Assembly (NCBI GenBank): GCA_023228465.1
Contig: JALOBC010000007.1
Span: 1-64,000 of the forward strand
Reading direction: 5' to 3'
DNA from: Dokdonella sp.
GTDB taxonomy: Bacteria; Pseudomonadota; Gammaproteobacteria; Xanthomonadales; Rhodanobacteraceae
DNA: 64,000 nucleotides
Shown here: one piece after another, positions 52,158 to 60,173 of the stretch
Layout: each line of letters starts with the position of its first letter
Numbering within the stretch: the stretch's first letter is position 1
Notes under the pieces: generated by a model
Seen by the model: only the letters and a program-made list of their open reading frames with translations
Database searches by the model: none
What the model was told of the DNA's origin: nothing
Translations under genes and position numbers: made by a program

Positions 52158-52608
52158 GTTCAGCCCAGCTCGGCGCACATGCCGCCATGGTAGGCCAAGT
52201 GCCGGCATGCCGCAGCGGCTGCTGTCGCATCGATGCCGCAGCGCGCGAGGGTCGGGCCGCAAGCGACCGGACGCCCACGCAGCGTTCACGTGCCCGCTGG
52301 GGGTGGTTGTACCGCAGCGTCGAACCGGTCGCGCGTGCTCGGGCCCGCGGCGCTGCGCCTGTCAGGGTATGAAGAAGCACCCTGCCAGCGCGATCCAGGA
52401 TGGATTGCTCGCGGGTCAATCACGCAAGTGATCGCTTTGCGCAGCAGGTGGCGCGGCCTTGCCGCGACCGTGCGAGCTGAAGAAGTCCAGGACGGACTTT
52501 TCAGCATCCCGTTAATCCCGGCTTAATCCCGCTGCGGCAGGCTTGCCGCTTCGCTATCCGGGTCCTTGCATCGATGTTCGACCTCCAGCTTGCCGGCCCG
52601 AGCACGGC
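52158..52608. other. Divergent intergenic region with inverted and direct repeats
   Basis: No gene was seen in these 450 bases between the response regulator and the TlpA-like gene. The inverted repeat ATCACGCAAGTGAT (52419-52432) and the direct repeat at 52511-52527 stand out as possible regulator sites. A short ORF from ATG 52574 stops at 52621 and is not considered real. Confidence 0.45.
52511..52527 (+). promoter_or_regulatory. PmrA/QseB-type direct-repeat box
   Basis: GTTAAT (52511-52516) and CTTAAT (52522-52527) are separated by 5 bases, the HTTAAD-N5-HTTAAD spacing bound by PmrA/QseB/BasR-like regulators; each repeat continues as CCCG, giving an 11-base period. It lies about 80 bases ahead of the TlpA-like gene and near a gene for a QseB-like regulator. 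Confidence 0.5.
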
Positions 52609-53451
52609 GTGCTCCAGGTAGGCCCCTACTCCGTGCAGGTGGTGGTCGCAGCGGTGGCTGCGCTGGTCGCCTGGCGCGTACCGCTGCTGTGGCGCGGCGT
52701 CGACGGTGCGGGGCGCCGCCGGGCGGCGGGATTCGTGCTCGATGCGCTGCTGGTCGGGCTGCTGGTCGCGCGGATTGCCTATGTGCTGCGCTGGTGGCCG
52801 GACTACCTGGCGGCGCCGTGGTCGATGGCCGCCATCGGCGACGGCGGCTTCTACCCATGGATCGGGCTGCCGGCGGCGCTGGCCTTCCTCTACTGGCGTA
52901 CCCGCACGATGCCCGAGCTGCGGCGACCCGCATTGGCGGGCGTGGGCGCCGGGATGGGCGCCTGGGTCGCGGGACGGCTGGTGCTGATGGCACTGGCCGG
53001 CGCCGCCCCGAGCCTGCCTGCGCTGAGCCTTGCGACACTCGATGGCCAGCCCGCCGCGCTGTCGGCGCAGGTCGGCCGGCCGGTGGTGCTCAATCTTTGG
53101 GCCACCTGGTGTCCGCCATGCCGGCGCGAAATGCCGGTGCTGGCACGCGCCGCGCGGGAACACACCGACGTCACCTTCCTGATGGTCAACCAGGGCGAGA
53201 CGCCGGAGACGATCCGCGCCTTCCTGGCCGGCCAGGCGCTGGACTTCGAGCACGTGCTCGTCGATCCCCTGTCCGCCTCCATGCAGGCACTGGGCACGCG
53301 CGGCCTGCCGAGCACCTTCTTCTTCGGCGCCGACGGGCGCATGGTCGATTCGCACTTCGGCGAACTCACCGATGCGCGCCTGCGCGACCTCGTGCAGCGC
53401 CGTTTCCAACCTGTTCCTTCCCTCCACCCACCCACCAGGAGAACCCCATGA
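52609..53451 (+). CDS. Membrane-anchored TlpA-like thioredoxin protein
   Basis: This ~280-residue protein has an N-terminal membrane part of about four helices (residues ~5-130), resembling part of a prolipoprotein diacylglyceryl transferase-like fold, then a periplasmic TlpA-type thioredoxin domain with WATWCPPCRREMP (C168, C171). It likely reduces periplasmic disulfides. GTG 52609 is chosen because the protein then starts VLQVGPYSVQ, as in similar proteins; the ribosome binding site is weak. It overlaps the DsbG-like gene by ATGA. Confidence 0.8.
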   Translation: MLQVGPYSVQVVVAAVAALVAWRVPLLWRGVDGAGRRRAAGFVLDALLVGLLVARIAYVLRWWPDYLAAPWSMAAIGDGGFYPWIGLPAALAFLYWRTRTMPELRRPALAGVGAGMGAWVAGRLVLMALAGAAPSLPALSLATLDGQPAALSAQVGRPVVLNLWATWCPPCRREMPVLARAAREHTDVTFLMVNQGETPETIRAFLAGQALDFEHVLVDPLSASMQALGTRGLPSTFFFGADGRMVDSHFGELTDARLRDLVQRRFQPVPSLHPPTRRTP

Positions 53452-54221
53452 CTGTCCGCAAGCTGCTCGTCACCCTGGCCGCCTGCGCGGCCGTGCTGCT
53501 CGTCCCGACGCTCGCCACGGCGGCCGACAAGGACGTGCCGGCAGTGATCAGGACGCTGGAACAGAACGGCCTCGGTGCCGTCAGGGAGTTTCCCGCCGAA
53601 CCCGGCCTGCGTGGCTTCGCCGGCGTGGCCGGTCAGAACCCGGTGGCCATCTACGTGACGGCCGCGGGCAATGCCATCATCGGCAACCGGGTCGGGCCGG
53701 ATGGTGCCAGCCTCGATGAGCAGCGCCTGCATGACCTCGTGGCCAGGCCCATGGGCGAGGCCATCTGGAAGCAGCTCGATGCCGCCACCTGGGTGCGCGA
53801 TGGGCGCAAGGATGCGCCGCGCATCGTGTATACCTTCAGTGATCCGAACTGCCCCTACTGCAACCGCTTCTTCCACGCCGCGCGGCCCTGGGTCGATGCG
53901 GGCAAGGTGCAGCTGCGCCATGTGATGGTGGGCGTGATCAAGGCCGACAGCAGCACCAAGGCGGCGGCCATCCTGGGCGCCGAGGATCCGGGCGCCGCGC
54001 TGCTCACCAACGAGCAGGGCTTTGCCGCGGGCGGCATCGCGCCGGCGGCCAGTGTGCCGCCGGCGATCCGCAAGCAGCTCGATGCCAACCAGGCACTGAT
54101 GTCCGAACTCGGTTTCCGCGGCACTCCGGGCATCGTCTACAAGGATGCCGACGGGATCGTGCAGCGCCAGAGCGGCATGCCGCAGGCGGCGGTGCTGGAC
54201 GCGATCATGGGCCCGCGCTGA
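53448..54221 (+). CDS. DsbG/DsbC-like thiol:disulfide protein
   Basis: This 257-residue periplasmic protein has a signal peptide (LAACAAVLLVPTLATAA), a short DsbC-type N-terminal domain and a thioredoxin fold with active site CPYC (135-138) and the cis-proline loop GFRGTPGIV. DsbG keeps single cysteines reduced or isomerises disulfides. Its start overlaps the TlpA-like gene, which is probably its reducing partner in the inner membrane (a DsbD/ScsB substitute). Confidence 0.88.
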   Translation: MTVRKLLVTLAACAAVLLVPTLATAADKDVPAVIRTLEQNGLGAVREFPAEPGLRGFAGVAGQNPVAIYVTAAGNAIIGNRVGPDGASLDEQRLHDLVARPMGEAIWKQLDAATWVRDGRKDAPRIVYTFSDPNCPYCNRFFHAARPWVDAGKVQLRHVMVGVIKADSSTKAAAILGAEDPGAALLTNEQGFAAGGIAPAASVPPAIRKQLDANQALMSELGFRGTPGIVYKDADGIVQRQSGMPQAAVLDAIMGPR

Positions 54222-54225
54222 GCCG

Positions 54226-54262
54226 CGCGGCCGTGGCACAGGATTGCCGCGCCACGGCCGCG
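54226..54262. terminator. Bidirectional terminator hairpin
   Basis: CGCGGCCGTGGC (54226-54237) pairs perfectly with GCCACGGCCGCG (54251-54262), leaving a 13-base loop. It lies between the convergent DsbG-like and DUF885 genes. Confidence 0.5.
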
Positions 54263-54300
54263 GCGGCTGGCGCCGGGGCGGCCGTTCAGTTCACGCGGGC

Positions 54301-56130
54301 TCAGTGGATCGGCTCATCGAGCATCAGCTCGCGCACGTAGCGCACCGGCGGGGCGCCGTAGGACAGCACCTGGTCGTGGTAGGCCTTGAGGTCGAAGCGC
54401 TCGCCAAGCTTCTTCTCCATCGCCGCGCGCAGGTCGAAATGCTCCTGGGCGCCCACGAAGTAGGTCGGCAGCTGGGCCGAGGAGAGCTGCGCGCGCACCC
54501 ATTTGCCAGCCGCCTCGCTTTCCTGCTGGAAGGCATCGTGGGTCATCAGGTGCATGGCCTGCTCGCGCGTCCAGTTGTCCACGTGCACGCCCTGGTCGAG
54601 GATGGCGTTGGCGATGGTGCGCAGGTAGAACTTGAGCTGCACCAGGTGGAACAGCGGGTCGCCATCGAGATAGCCCTGCTGCTGCATCATGCGCTCGGTA
54701 TAGACCGCCCAGCCTTCGGCAAACAGGCCCGAACGCAACACACCCCGCAGCACGGACGGAAACTTGGCCGAGTGCCAGCCTTCCAGGTAATGGCCGGGGA
54801 TGCCCTCGTGGATCGAGAGCAGCTCGATCATGCGCGAGTTGTATTCGCGCAGGAAGGAATCGACCTGGGCCTGGGTCCAGTCATCGGGAATCGGCGAGAT
54901 GGCGTAGAAGGTCTTGAGGTTCTTGTCCAGCGGGCCGGGTGAATCGCAGTAGGCCACCGCCACGCCGCGCTGGAACTCGGGCATCAGGATGACGTCCACC
55001 GCCGAATCGGGCAGGGTGACCAGGTCGTGCCGGCGGACGAAATCGGTGGCCTGGGCAAGCGCGGTCTTGGCGTCGTCCACCACCTGGTCGCGCGCCGGGC
55101 GTTCGGCGTAGGCGAGTTCCAGCGCGGCCTCGATGGCGGCTTGCTGCTGCGCGTCGTCGGGCTGGTCGGGCAGGGCAGGGGCATCCGGTCGGTGCTTGAG
55201 CACGCCGCGGGCAATGTCGTACATCTGGCCGCGCACGCGCTGCATTTCGGATTCGGCGCGCTGGCGGATTTGCGCCCGCGAGAGCGAGGAGGACAGGGCG
55301 AATCCGAGCTTGCGATCATACTTCTCCGCGCCGATGCGGAAATCCCCGGCGGCATTGGGCACCAGCGTGTCATCCAGCCAGGTCTGCTGCTCGGCCACGG
55401 CCTGCTTCAGCGTTTCGATGGCCGCGCGCGTGCGCTCGGCATCCGCCTTCGGCAGTTCGTCCAGGTGCGGCGTGATGAAGGTCGCGACGATGGCGAGGAT
55501 GCCGCGGTTCTGCTTCGCCACCGTTTCCGCGTGGATCTTCGGCACGCGGGCCGGATCGAGGTTCTCGCGCGCCTGGGCGAACAGCTGCGGCAGTTTCTGC
55601 ATGCGCTCGGTGGCCGACTTGATGCGCTCGGGCAGCGGGGCGAACTCGCGCGCCATCAGGCTGTAGATCGCACTGCCCGCGAGGCCCGAATAGAGCTGCG
55701 GATCCCAGGCCCAGTCCTGCATTTCCTCGGCGCTCCAGACGGCCGACTGCAGGTGGTTGCGCAGGATCGCGGCATCGACCTGGTTCTCGCGCGAAAGCTG
55801 CGCGACGTCGATCGCCTCCAGTCGGGCCAGCAGGTCCCGGGTGGCATCCAGCGACTGCTGGCGGCCGGCAGCGCTCAGGTCGTCGATCTGGCCGTCGAAG
55901 CGATGGTCGCCGGTTGCGGTCGCGCCGACCGGAGACAGCCGCATCCAGGTGTCGAGGGCCTGGTTGGCGAGGGCGGCGAACGCCGCATCGGCGGCCGTAT
56001 CCACGTGCTCACTCGTGGTGGCGGGCGCACCGGCAGGCGTGCCGCCGGTGGGCTGCGGTTCGCTTGCATCCTGCCCCGAACAGGCGGCGAGTAGCGCTGC
56101 AAGGCTAAGGACGAGAAGACTCTGGCGCAT
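54301..56130 (-). CDS. DUF885 lipoprotein (probable metallopeptidase)
   Basis: This 609-residue protein has a lipobox (LLAAC, C17) and belongs to the DUF885 family. The family motif HEGIPGHYLEGWH is present in SIHEGIPGHYLEG and resembles a zinc-binding HExxH-like site. Family members are thought to be periplasmic peptidases, mostly uncharacterised. It is common in Xanthomonadales and has no operon partner here. Confidence 0.85.
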   Translation of the reverse strand: MRQSLLVLSLAALLAACSGQDASEPQPTGGTPAGAPATTSEHVDTAADAAFAALANQALDTWMRLSPVGATATGDHRFDGQIDDLSAAGRQQSLDATRDLLARLEAIDVAQLSRENQVDAAILRNHLQSAVWSAEEMQDWAWDPQLYSGLAGSAIYSLMAREFAPLPERIKSATERMQKLPQLFAQARENLDPARVPKIHAETVAKQNRGILAIVATFITPHLDELPKADAERTRAAIETLKQAVAEQQTWLDDTLVPNAAGDFRIGAEKYDRKLGFALSSSLSRAQIRQRAESEMQRVRGQMYDIARGVLKHRPDAPALPDQPDDAQQQAAIEAALELAYAERPARDQVVDDAKTALAQATDFVRRHDLVTLPDSAVDVILMPEFQRGVAVAYCDSPGPLDKNLKTFYAISPIPDDWTQAQVDSFLREYNSRMIELLSIHEGIPGHYLEGWHSAKFPSVLRGVLRSGLFAEGWAVYTERMMQQQGYLDGDPLFHLVQLKFYLRTIANAILDQGVHVDNWTREQAMHLMTHDAFQQESEAAGKWVRAQLSSAQLPTYFVGAQEHFDLRAAMEKKLGERFDLKAYHDQVLSYGAPPVRYVRELMLDEPIH

Positions 56131-56333
56131 GGCGGTTCCGGGCAGTATCCGATGAAGGCGTCACGCTAGGCCGATCGCCTGCCGGTGAACAGTGCCGAAA
56201 GGCGGATCGGGATGCGCGGCCGGCGGCGGCGCGCGTCCCCGGCTCGCGCATGCACGGCTGCCGCAGGTGACGTTGGCCGCCGGTCTGGCATCGCAGGTAG
56301 GCTTGGCATTTCCGCTGCAATTGCCTGCCGGTC

Positions 56334-57818
56334 ATGCATGATCCTGCCCTGGAACCCGTTCTCGCCCTGCATCGCGCCGGGCGCCTGGCCGAAGCCGAAG
56401 CCGGCTATCGCGACTGCCTTGCCACCGGCAACGAGGCCGCGGCCTTTCCGCTTGGTGTGGTGCTGCTGCAGCAGGGCCGGCATGCGCAGGCCGCGGCGGT
56501 GCTGGAGCCGCTTGCCGCCACGCGCCCGGAGGATGCGGCGGTGCAGACCAACCTGTCGATCGCCCTGCGCCTTGGCGGGCGCCTCGAGGATGCGCTGGCT
56601 GCGGCGCGCCATGCCGTGGCGGCGGCGCCGACGGACGTGGGCGCGCTGAATGCGCTGGGGCTTGCCGCGCTGGCAACTGGCCAGGCCGAAGCTGGCCTGC
56701 AGGCCTTTGAGGCCGCGTTGCGCCACGCACCCGGCACGGCGGCACTGCTGCTGCATCGCGGCAAGTGCCTGCTGCAACTTGGTCGGGTCGAAGCGGCGAT
56801 CGAAACCTGCATCCAGGCGGCCAATGCGGCCCCTGGACTGGCGGAAGCCTGGCGCACCCTGGCCTCTGCGCAGGCCGTGGGCGGGCAGCGCGAGGCGGCG
56901 CTGGAGAGCAGCCGGCGGGCCCTCGCGCTGGCGCCGGCCGATGCGACCGTGCAACTGGAGTTTGCCGCCGCCCTGTTGCGCGCCGGTCACGCGGCGGCGG
57001 CGGTGAAACGCCTCGAGGCGCTGCACGAATCGGCCGGCGATAATGCGCGCACGCTGGCCTGGCTGGGCCGCGCACACCTGCGTGCCGGCGATCGCACGGC
57101 AGCCAGGGCGGCGTTCGACCGCGCCCATGCGCTCGATCCGCACGACCCGATGGTCGCGCACTTCCGCGCGGCACTGGTGGGCGAGTTGCCGCAGGGCGTC
57201 GAGCGCGCCTACGTGCGCGACCTGTTCGACGATTTTGCCGGCCGCTTCGAAACCACCCTGGTTGGTGAACTGGGCTACACCGCGCCGTCCCTGCTCGCCA
57301 GCCTGCTCGACGAGGATGGTCTGCCGCTCGATGCGACGGTTCTGGATCTTGGTTGCGGCACGGGCCTGATGGGTGCCGCACTGGCGGGCGCACAACGCCG
57401 GATCGATGGGGTCGATCTCTCGCCACGCATGCTCGAGCGGGCGCGCGCCAAGGGCGTGTATCGATCGCTCCACGAGGCGGAGCTGATCGAGTTCCTGGGC
57501 GCGTCCGGCGACACCTGGGATGCGATCGTGGCTGCGGACGTGCTCAATTACATGGCCGATCTGGAGCCTGCGCTGGCCGCCGCGGCGCGGCGCCTGGCGG
57601 CGGGCGGGCGCCTGGCCTTCTCGGTCGAATGCAGTGCCACACAGGCCACCGAGCTGGTGCCGGAAACCGGACGCTACCGGCATGTGGTGGAGCAGCTGGA
57701 AAGCGTGCTGGACACCCTGGGCTTCATGATCATCCGCCGCGAGCCGAGCGTGCTGCGCCTGGAATCGGGCGCGCCGGTGCACGGTGCCCTGTTGCTGGCG
57801 CGCCTGCCGCCGGCCTGA
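56334..57818 (+). CDS. TPR-repeat SAM-dependent methyltransferase
   Basis: This 494-residue protein has about eight TPR units (residues ~5-270) followed by a class I methyltransferase domain with AdoMet motif LDLGCGTGLMGAAL (~340-353) and ADVLNYMADLEPAL. The TPR region probably binds a protein substrate or partner, and the domain order resembles TPR-methyltransferases of unknown target. It has no visible operon partner. Confidence 0.85.
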   Translation: MHDPALEPVLALHRAGRLAEAEAGYRDCLATGNEAAAFPLGVVLLQQGRHAQAAAVLEPLAATRPEDAAVQTNLSIALRLGGRLEDALAAARHAVAAAPTDVGALNALGLAALATGQAEAGLQAFEAALRHAPGTAALLLHRGKCLLQLGRVEAAIETCIQAANAAPGLAEAWRTLASAQAVGGQREAALESSRRALALAPADATVQLEFAAALLRAGHAAAAVKRLEALHESAGDNARTLAWLGRAHLRAGDRTAARAAFDRAHALDPHDPMVAHFRAALVGELPQGVERAYVRDLFDDFAGRFETTLVGELGYTAPSLLASLLDEDGLPLDATVLDLGCGTGLMGAALAGAQRRIDGVDLSPRMLERARAKGVYRSLHEAELIEFLGASGDTWDAIVAADVLNYMADLEPALAAAARRLAAGGRLAFSVECSATQATELVPETGRYRHVVEQLESVLDTLGFMIIRREPSVLRLESGAPVHGALLLARLPPA

Positions 57819-57894
57819 GCGCGATCGGCGGCGGGTTTGCAGGCCCGCGCCGGTTTGCGCCACCATGGCCGTCCCTTCAACCACGGAGAGTCCG

Positions 57895-58131
57895 ATGGCC
57901 GATACCTGGCTGCTTACCTTGCAGACGAGCACCCCGCAGGAAGGCTACGAGCTGGCGATCAAGCTTTCCCGCATGGGGGTCAAGTACACCCAGCCATCGG
58001 CGGAAGTGCGCGATCGTCTGCGTCCGGAGTACGGCGAGGATGCCGACGCGCTGATCGCCACCTCGCAGGTGGTGGCGATCAACTTCCAGACCGTTGCCGC
58101 AGCCAACGATTACTGGCGCGGCGCCCGCTGA
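57895..58131 (+). CDS. Small conserved-looking hypothetical protein
   Basis: This 78-residue protein has a good ribosome binding site (ACGGAGAG) and a compact alpha/beta pattern. It is not recognised. It lies 76 bases after the methyltransferase gene and just before an FNR/DNR-type box that drives the next operon. Confidence 0.6.
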   Translation: MADTWLLTLQTSTPQEGYELAIKLSRMGVKYTQPSAEVRDRLRPEYGEDADALIATSQVVAINFQTVAAANDYWRGAR

Positions 58132-58148
58132 TCCGGCCGGCTGCCGCC

Positions 58149-58162
58149 TTGACATGGGTCAG
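58149..58162. promoter_or_regulatory. FNR/DNR-type box ahead of the DUF2249 operon
   Basis: TTGACATGGGTCAG matches TTGAC-N4-GTCAA at nine of ten positions. It ends 56 bases before ATG 58219, the same spacing as at other boxes in the window. Confidence 0.6.
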
Positions 58163-58218
58163 GGCGGCTGCGGGCATGCGGCGTAGGATGCACCTGATTC
58201 TCATTCATGGAGCACGCC

Positions 58219-58485
58219 ATGCCCGCCCAGCTCGACCCGGAACCCAACGTCCATGTCTTCGACGCGCGCGGCATCGCGCGCCGGTTCCGCCATTCGGCGA
58301 TCTTCGGCGCGCTCGGTGCGCTGCGCAATGGCGAGACGATGCGCTTCGTCAACGATCATGATCCGATCCCGCTGCTCGGCCAGCTCGACCAGCGCTTCGG
58401 CGAATACCTGACCATCACCTACCGCCAGCGTGATGGGGCCGGGGTGATCATCGACTTCGCCATCAACGGCCTGCCGGAAGAGTAG
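58219..58485 (+). CDS. DUF2249 protein
   Basis: This 88-residue protein is a DUF2249 domain: FDARGIARRFRHSAIFGALGALRNGETMRFVNDHDPIPLLGQLD. DUF2249 proteins occur near NO-related and hemerythrin-like genes in denitrifiers; the His-Asp-Pro segment is conserved. ATG 58219 is preferred because GGAG precedes it by 6 bases. An FNR/DNR-type box lies upstream, so it is probably induced under anaerobic or NO conditions. Confidence 0.85.
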   Translation: MPAQLDPEPNVHVFDARGIARRFRHSAIFGALGALRNGETMRFVNDHDPIPLLGQLDQRFGEYLTITYRQRDGAGVIIDFAINGLPEE

Positions 58486-58489
58486 GCCG

Positions 58490-59095
58490 ATGAGCCTGCC
58501 TGCCTTCTATGCCGATGCCCCGCGCATTCCGATGCGCGATCCGCTGGCCGAGCTGCTCGGTGCCGCCGAGGGCGGCGTGATGGAGTACGGCTACGCCGAC
58601 GCCGTGCGGCTGGCCGGGCACTCCTGTCCCACCGTGGCCGGCGCCTGGCTGATGGCGCGCGCGGCCCTGCGCGCGCTGTATCCGGATGCACCGGCCGAGC
58701 GCGGTGCCATCGCCGTCACCATGAACGCGGCCGAGGATGAGGGCACCACGGGTGTCATTGCCCAGGTGCTGACCCTCATCACCGGTGCTACCGGCAACAA
58801 TGGTTTTCATGGCCTGGCCGGACGCCATGACCGGCGCGGGCTGCTGGCCTACGACGGGACCGACCGCAGTTCGGTCGCGCATTTGCGGCGCCTGGATACC
58901 GGTGCGGCGGTCGCCGCGTCCATGGATCTGTCCCACGTCGCGCCGGCGCCGCAGATGCGCGCCCTGCTGGTGCGTGCGCTGGCCCCGGAGGCGAGCGACG
59001 CGGATCGCCGCGCTTTCGGCACGACCTGGCAGGAGCGGGTGCGTCGCCTGCTGCTCGAGCACGCCGACGACGTCGGCGTGATCCGCGCGCTGTAG
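58490..59095 (+). CDS. FmdE-like protein in the DUF2249 operon
   Basis: This 201-residue protein begins 4 bases after the DUF2249 gene. The segment LAGHSCPTVAGAWLMARAAL resembles the FmdE family signature (G-H-x-C-P), whose His and Cys may bind metal. Family members relate to the formylmethanofuran dehydrogenase subunit E but occur in many non-methanogens. Its function here is unknown; shared control with DUF2249 suggests a role in NO or anaerobic stress. Confidence 0.7.
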   Translation: MSLPAFYADAPRIPMRDPLAELLGAAEGGVMEYGYADAVRLAGHSCPTVAGAWLMARAALRALYPDAPAERGAIAVTMNAAEDEGTTGVIAQVLTLITGATGNNGFHGLAGRHDRRGLLAYDGTDRSSVAHLRRLDTGAAVAASMDLSHVAPAPQMRALLVRALAPEASDADRRAFGTTWQERVRRLLLEHADDVGVIRAL

Positions 59096-59100
59096 CCCGC

Positions 59101-59138
59101 ACGGCCAGCGCGCCCTGGTCACGCGGCGCGCTGGCCGT
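59101..59138. terminator. Terminator-like hairpin after the FmdE-like gene
   Basis: ACGGCCAGCGCGCC (59101-59114) pairs perfectly with GGCGCGCTGGCCGT (59125-59138) over 14 bases with a 10-base loop, directly after the stop codon at 59095. The remaining bases to 59372 hold nothing supportable. Confidence 0.6.
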
Positions 59139-59372
59139 TGGCAATCTCGGGAGCGCGTCAGCGCCGCCGATGCGCCGCCCCGGACAGGCCTTGCGGTGGA
59201 TGCCAGCGAAACTGCCCGGGTGACGTGCACAGGTGCACGGCGCCGCTCGGTTCAGGCACGACAGGCGTTCGCGGCCGTCGGCAGCCGTCGCCGGCGCGGC
59301 CAGGCAGCCCGCCGAAGGATCACGCGTGCAGCCGCCCCTGCGCGATGGGCAACCCATGCACGTGCGCCCGCT

Positions 59373-60173
59373 TCAGCGCGCCGCGCCGGCATGTGGCAGC
59401 TCGGCGAGCATCTCGGCTGCGAGGCGGTGATAATCCTCGTCGAAGTGGTGACCGCCATGGCGCGCATGCACCGCCACCCACGGCGGCAGGCCGGGCGCGG
59501 TGCACAGGCTTTCGTCCGCATCGCCGAGGCCGTAGTAGCAGGCGACCGGGAAGCGGCCCTGCAGGGCATCGAGCGCCGGCAGCGCGGGCAGTTCGAGTGC
59601 CCGATGCAGTTTCTCGAGCGTGGTCTTGATGAAGGTCCTGAAGCGTCCCTGATTCGCCATGTAGCCCTGCAAGGTGATTTCGAAGGTCGCCTCGCGACTT
59701 GGCGAGAGCAGCACGAGCTGGGTGATGCGCGCGCGGTTTTCCGGGCTCAGACGGTCGATCAGGCTGGGGAGCACGTCGGCGCCGAAGGAAAAGCCGATCA
59801 GCCATATTCGCCGCTTGTGCCAGGCGGCGAGGTAGTCGGTGATCAGGGCATCCAGATCCGCCCCTGCCGCCTCGGGGCTGCGCTGCCGCCAGAAGTACTT
59901 GAACGTATTGACGCCGATCACGGGCATGCCGGAGGCCACCAGGGCGCTGGCGACTTCCTTGTCGAGGTCCGCCCAGCCGCCATCCCCGGAATACAGGATG
60001 GTGAGCACATCGCCTTCGCCGCCGGGCGCGGCACGCTGTCCCGCCGGCCGCAGCACGACGATGGCGTCGTCCAGCGCCGGCCTGGACAGCGGCCCGAAGG
60101 CCAGGATGAGCGCCAGCCCGCATGCGCCAAGCCCGACCCACGCCACCCATCTACCCCGTTTCCCGTACCTCAT
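59373..60173 (-). CDS. AcvB/VirJ-like periplasmic hydrolase
   Basis: This 266-residue protein has an N-terminal membrane anchor or signal segment (WVGLGACGLALILAFGPL) and a VirJ/AcvB alpha/beta-hydrolase domain with ILYSGDGGWADLDKEVASAL and the nucleophile motif GFSFGAD. AcvB of Agrobacterium has been shown to hydrolyse lysyl-phosphatidylglycerol. The gene overlaps mprF (ATGA), pairing the synthase with a hydrolase, which supports the same role here. Confidence 0.88.
   Translation of the reverse strand: MRYGKRGRWVAWVGLGACGLALILAFGPLSRPALDDAIVVLRPAGQRAAPGGEGDVLTILYSGDGGWADLDKEVASALVASGMPVIGVNTFKYFWRQRSPEAAGADLDALITDYLAAWHKRRIWLIGFSFGADVLPSLIDRLSPENRARITQLVLLSPSREATFEITLQGYMANQGRFRTFIKTTLEKLHRALELPALPALDALQGRFPVACYYGLGDADESLCTAPGLPPWVAVHARHGGHHFDEDYHRLAAEMLAELPHAGAAR

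Noticed and set aside
52574-52621. Short ORF MFDLQLAG... as the real start of the TlpA-like protein
   Set aside because: It ends in a stop 16 codons later in another frame. The TlpA-like frame is open from GTG 52609 and begins as similar proteins do; a frameshift is possible but not needed.
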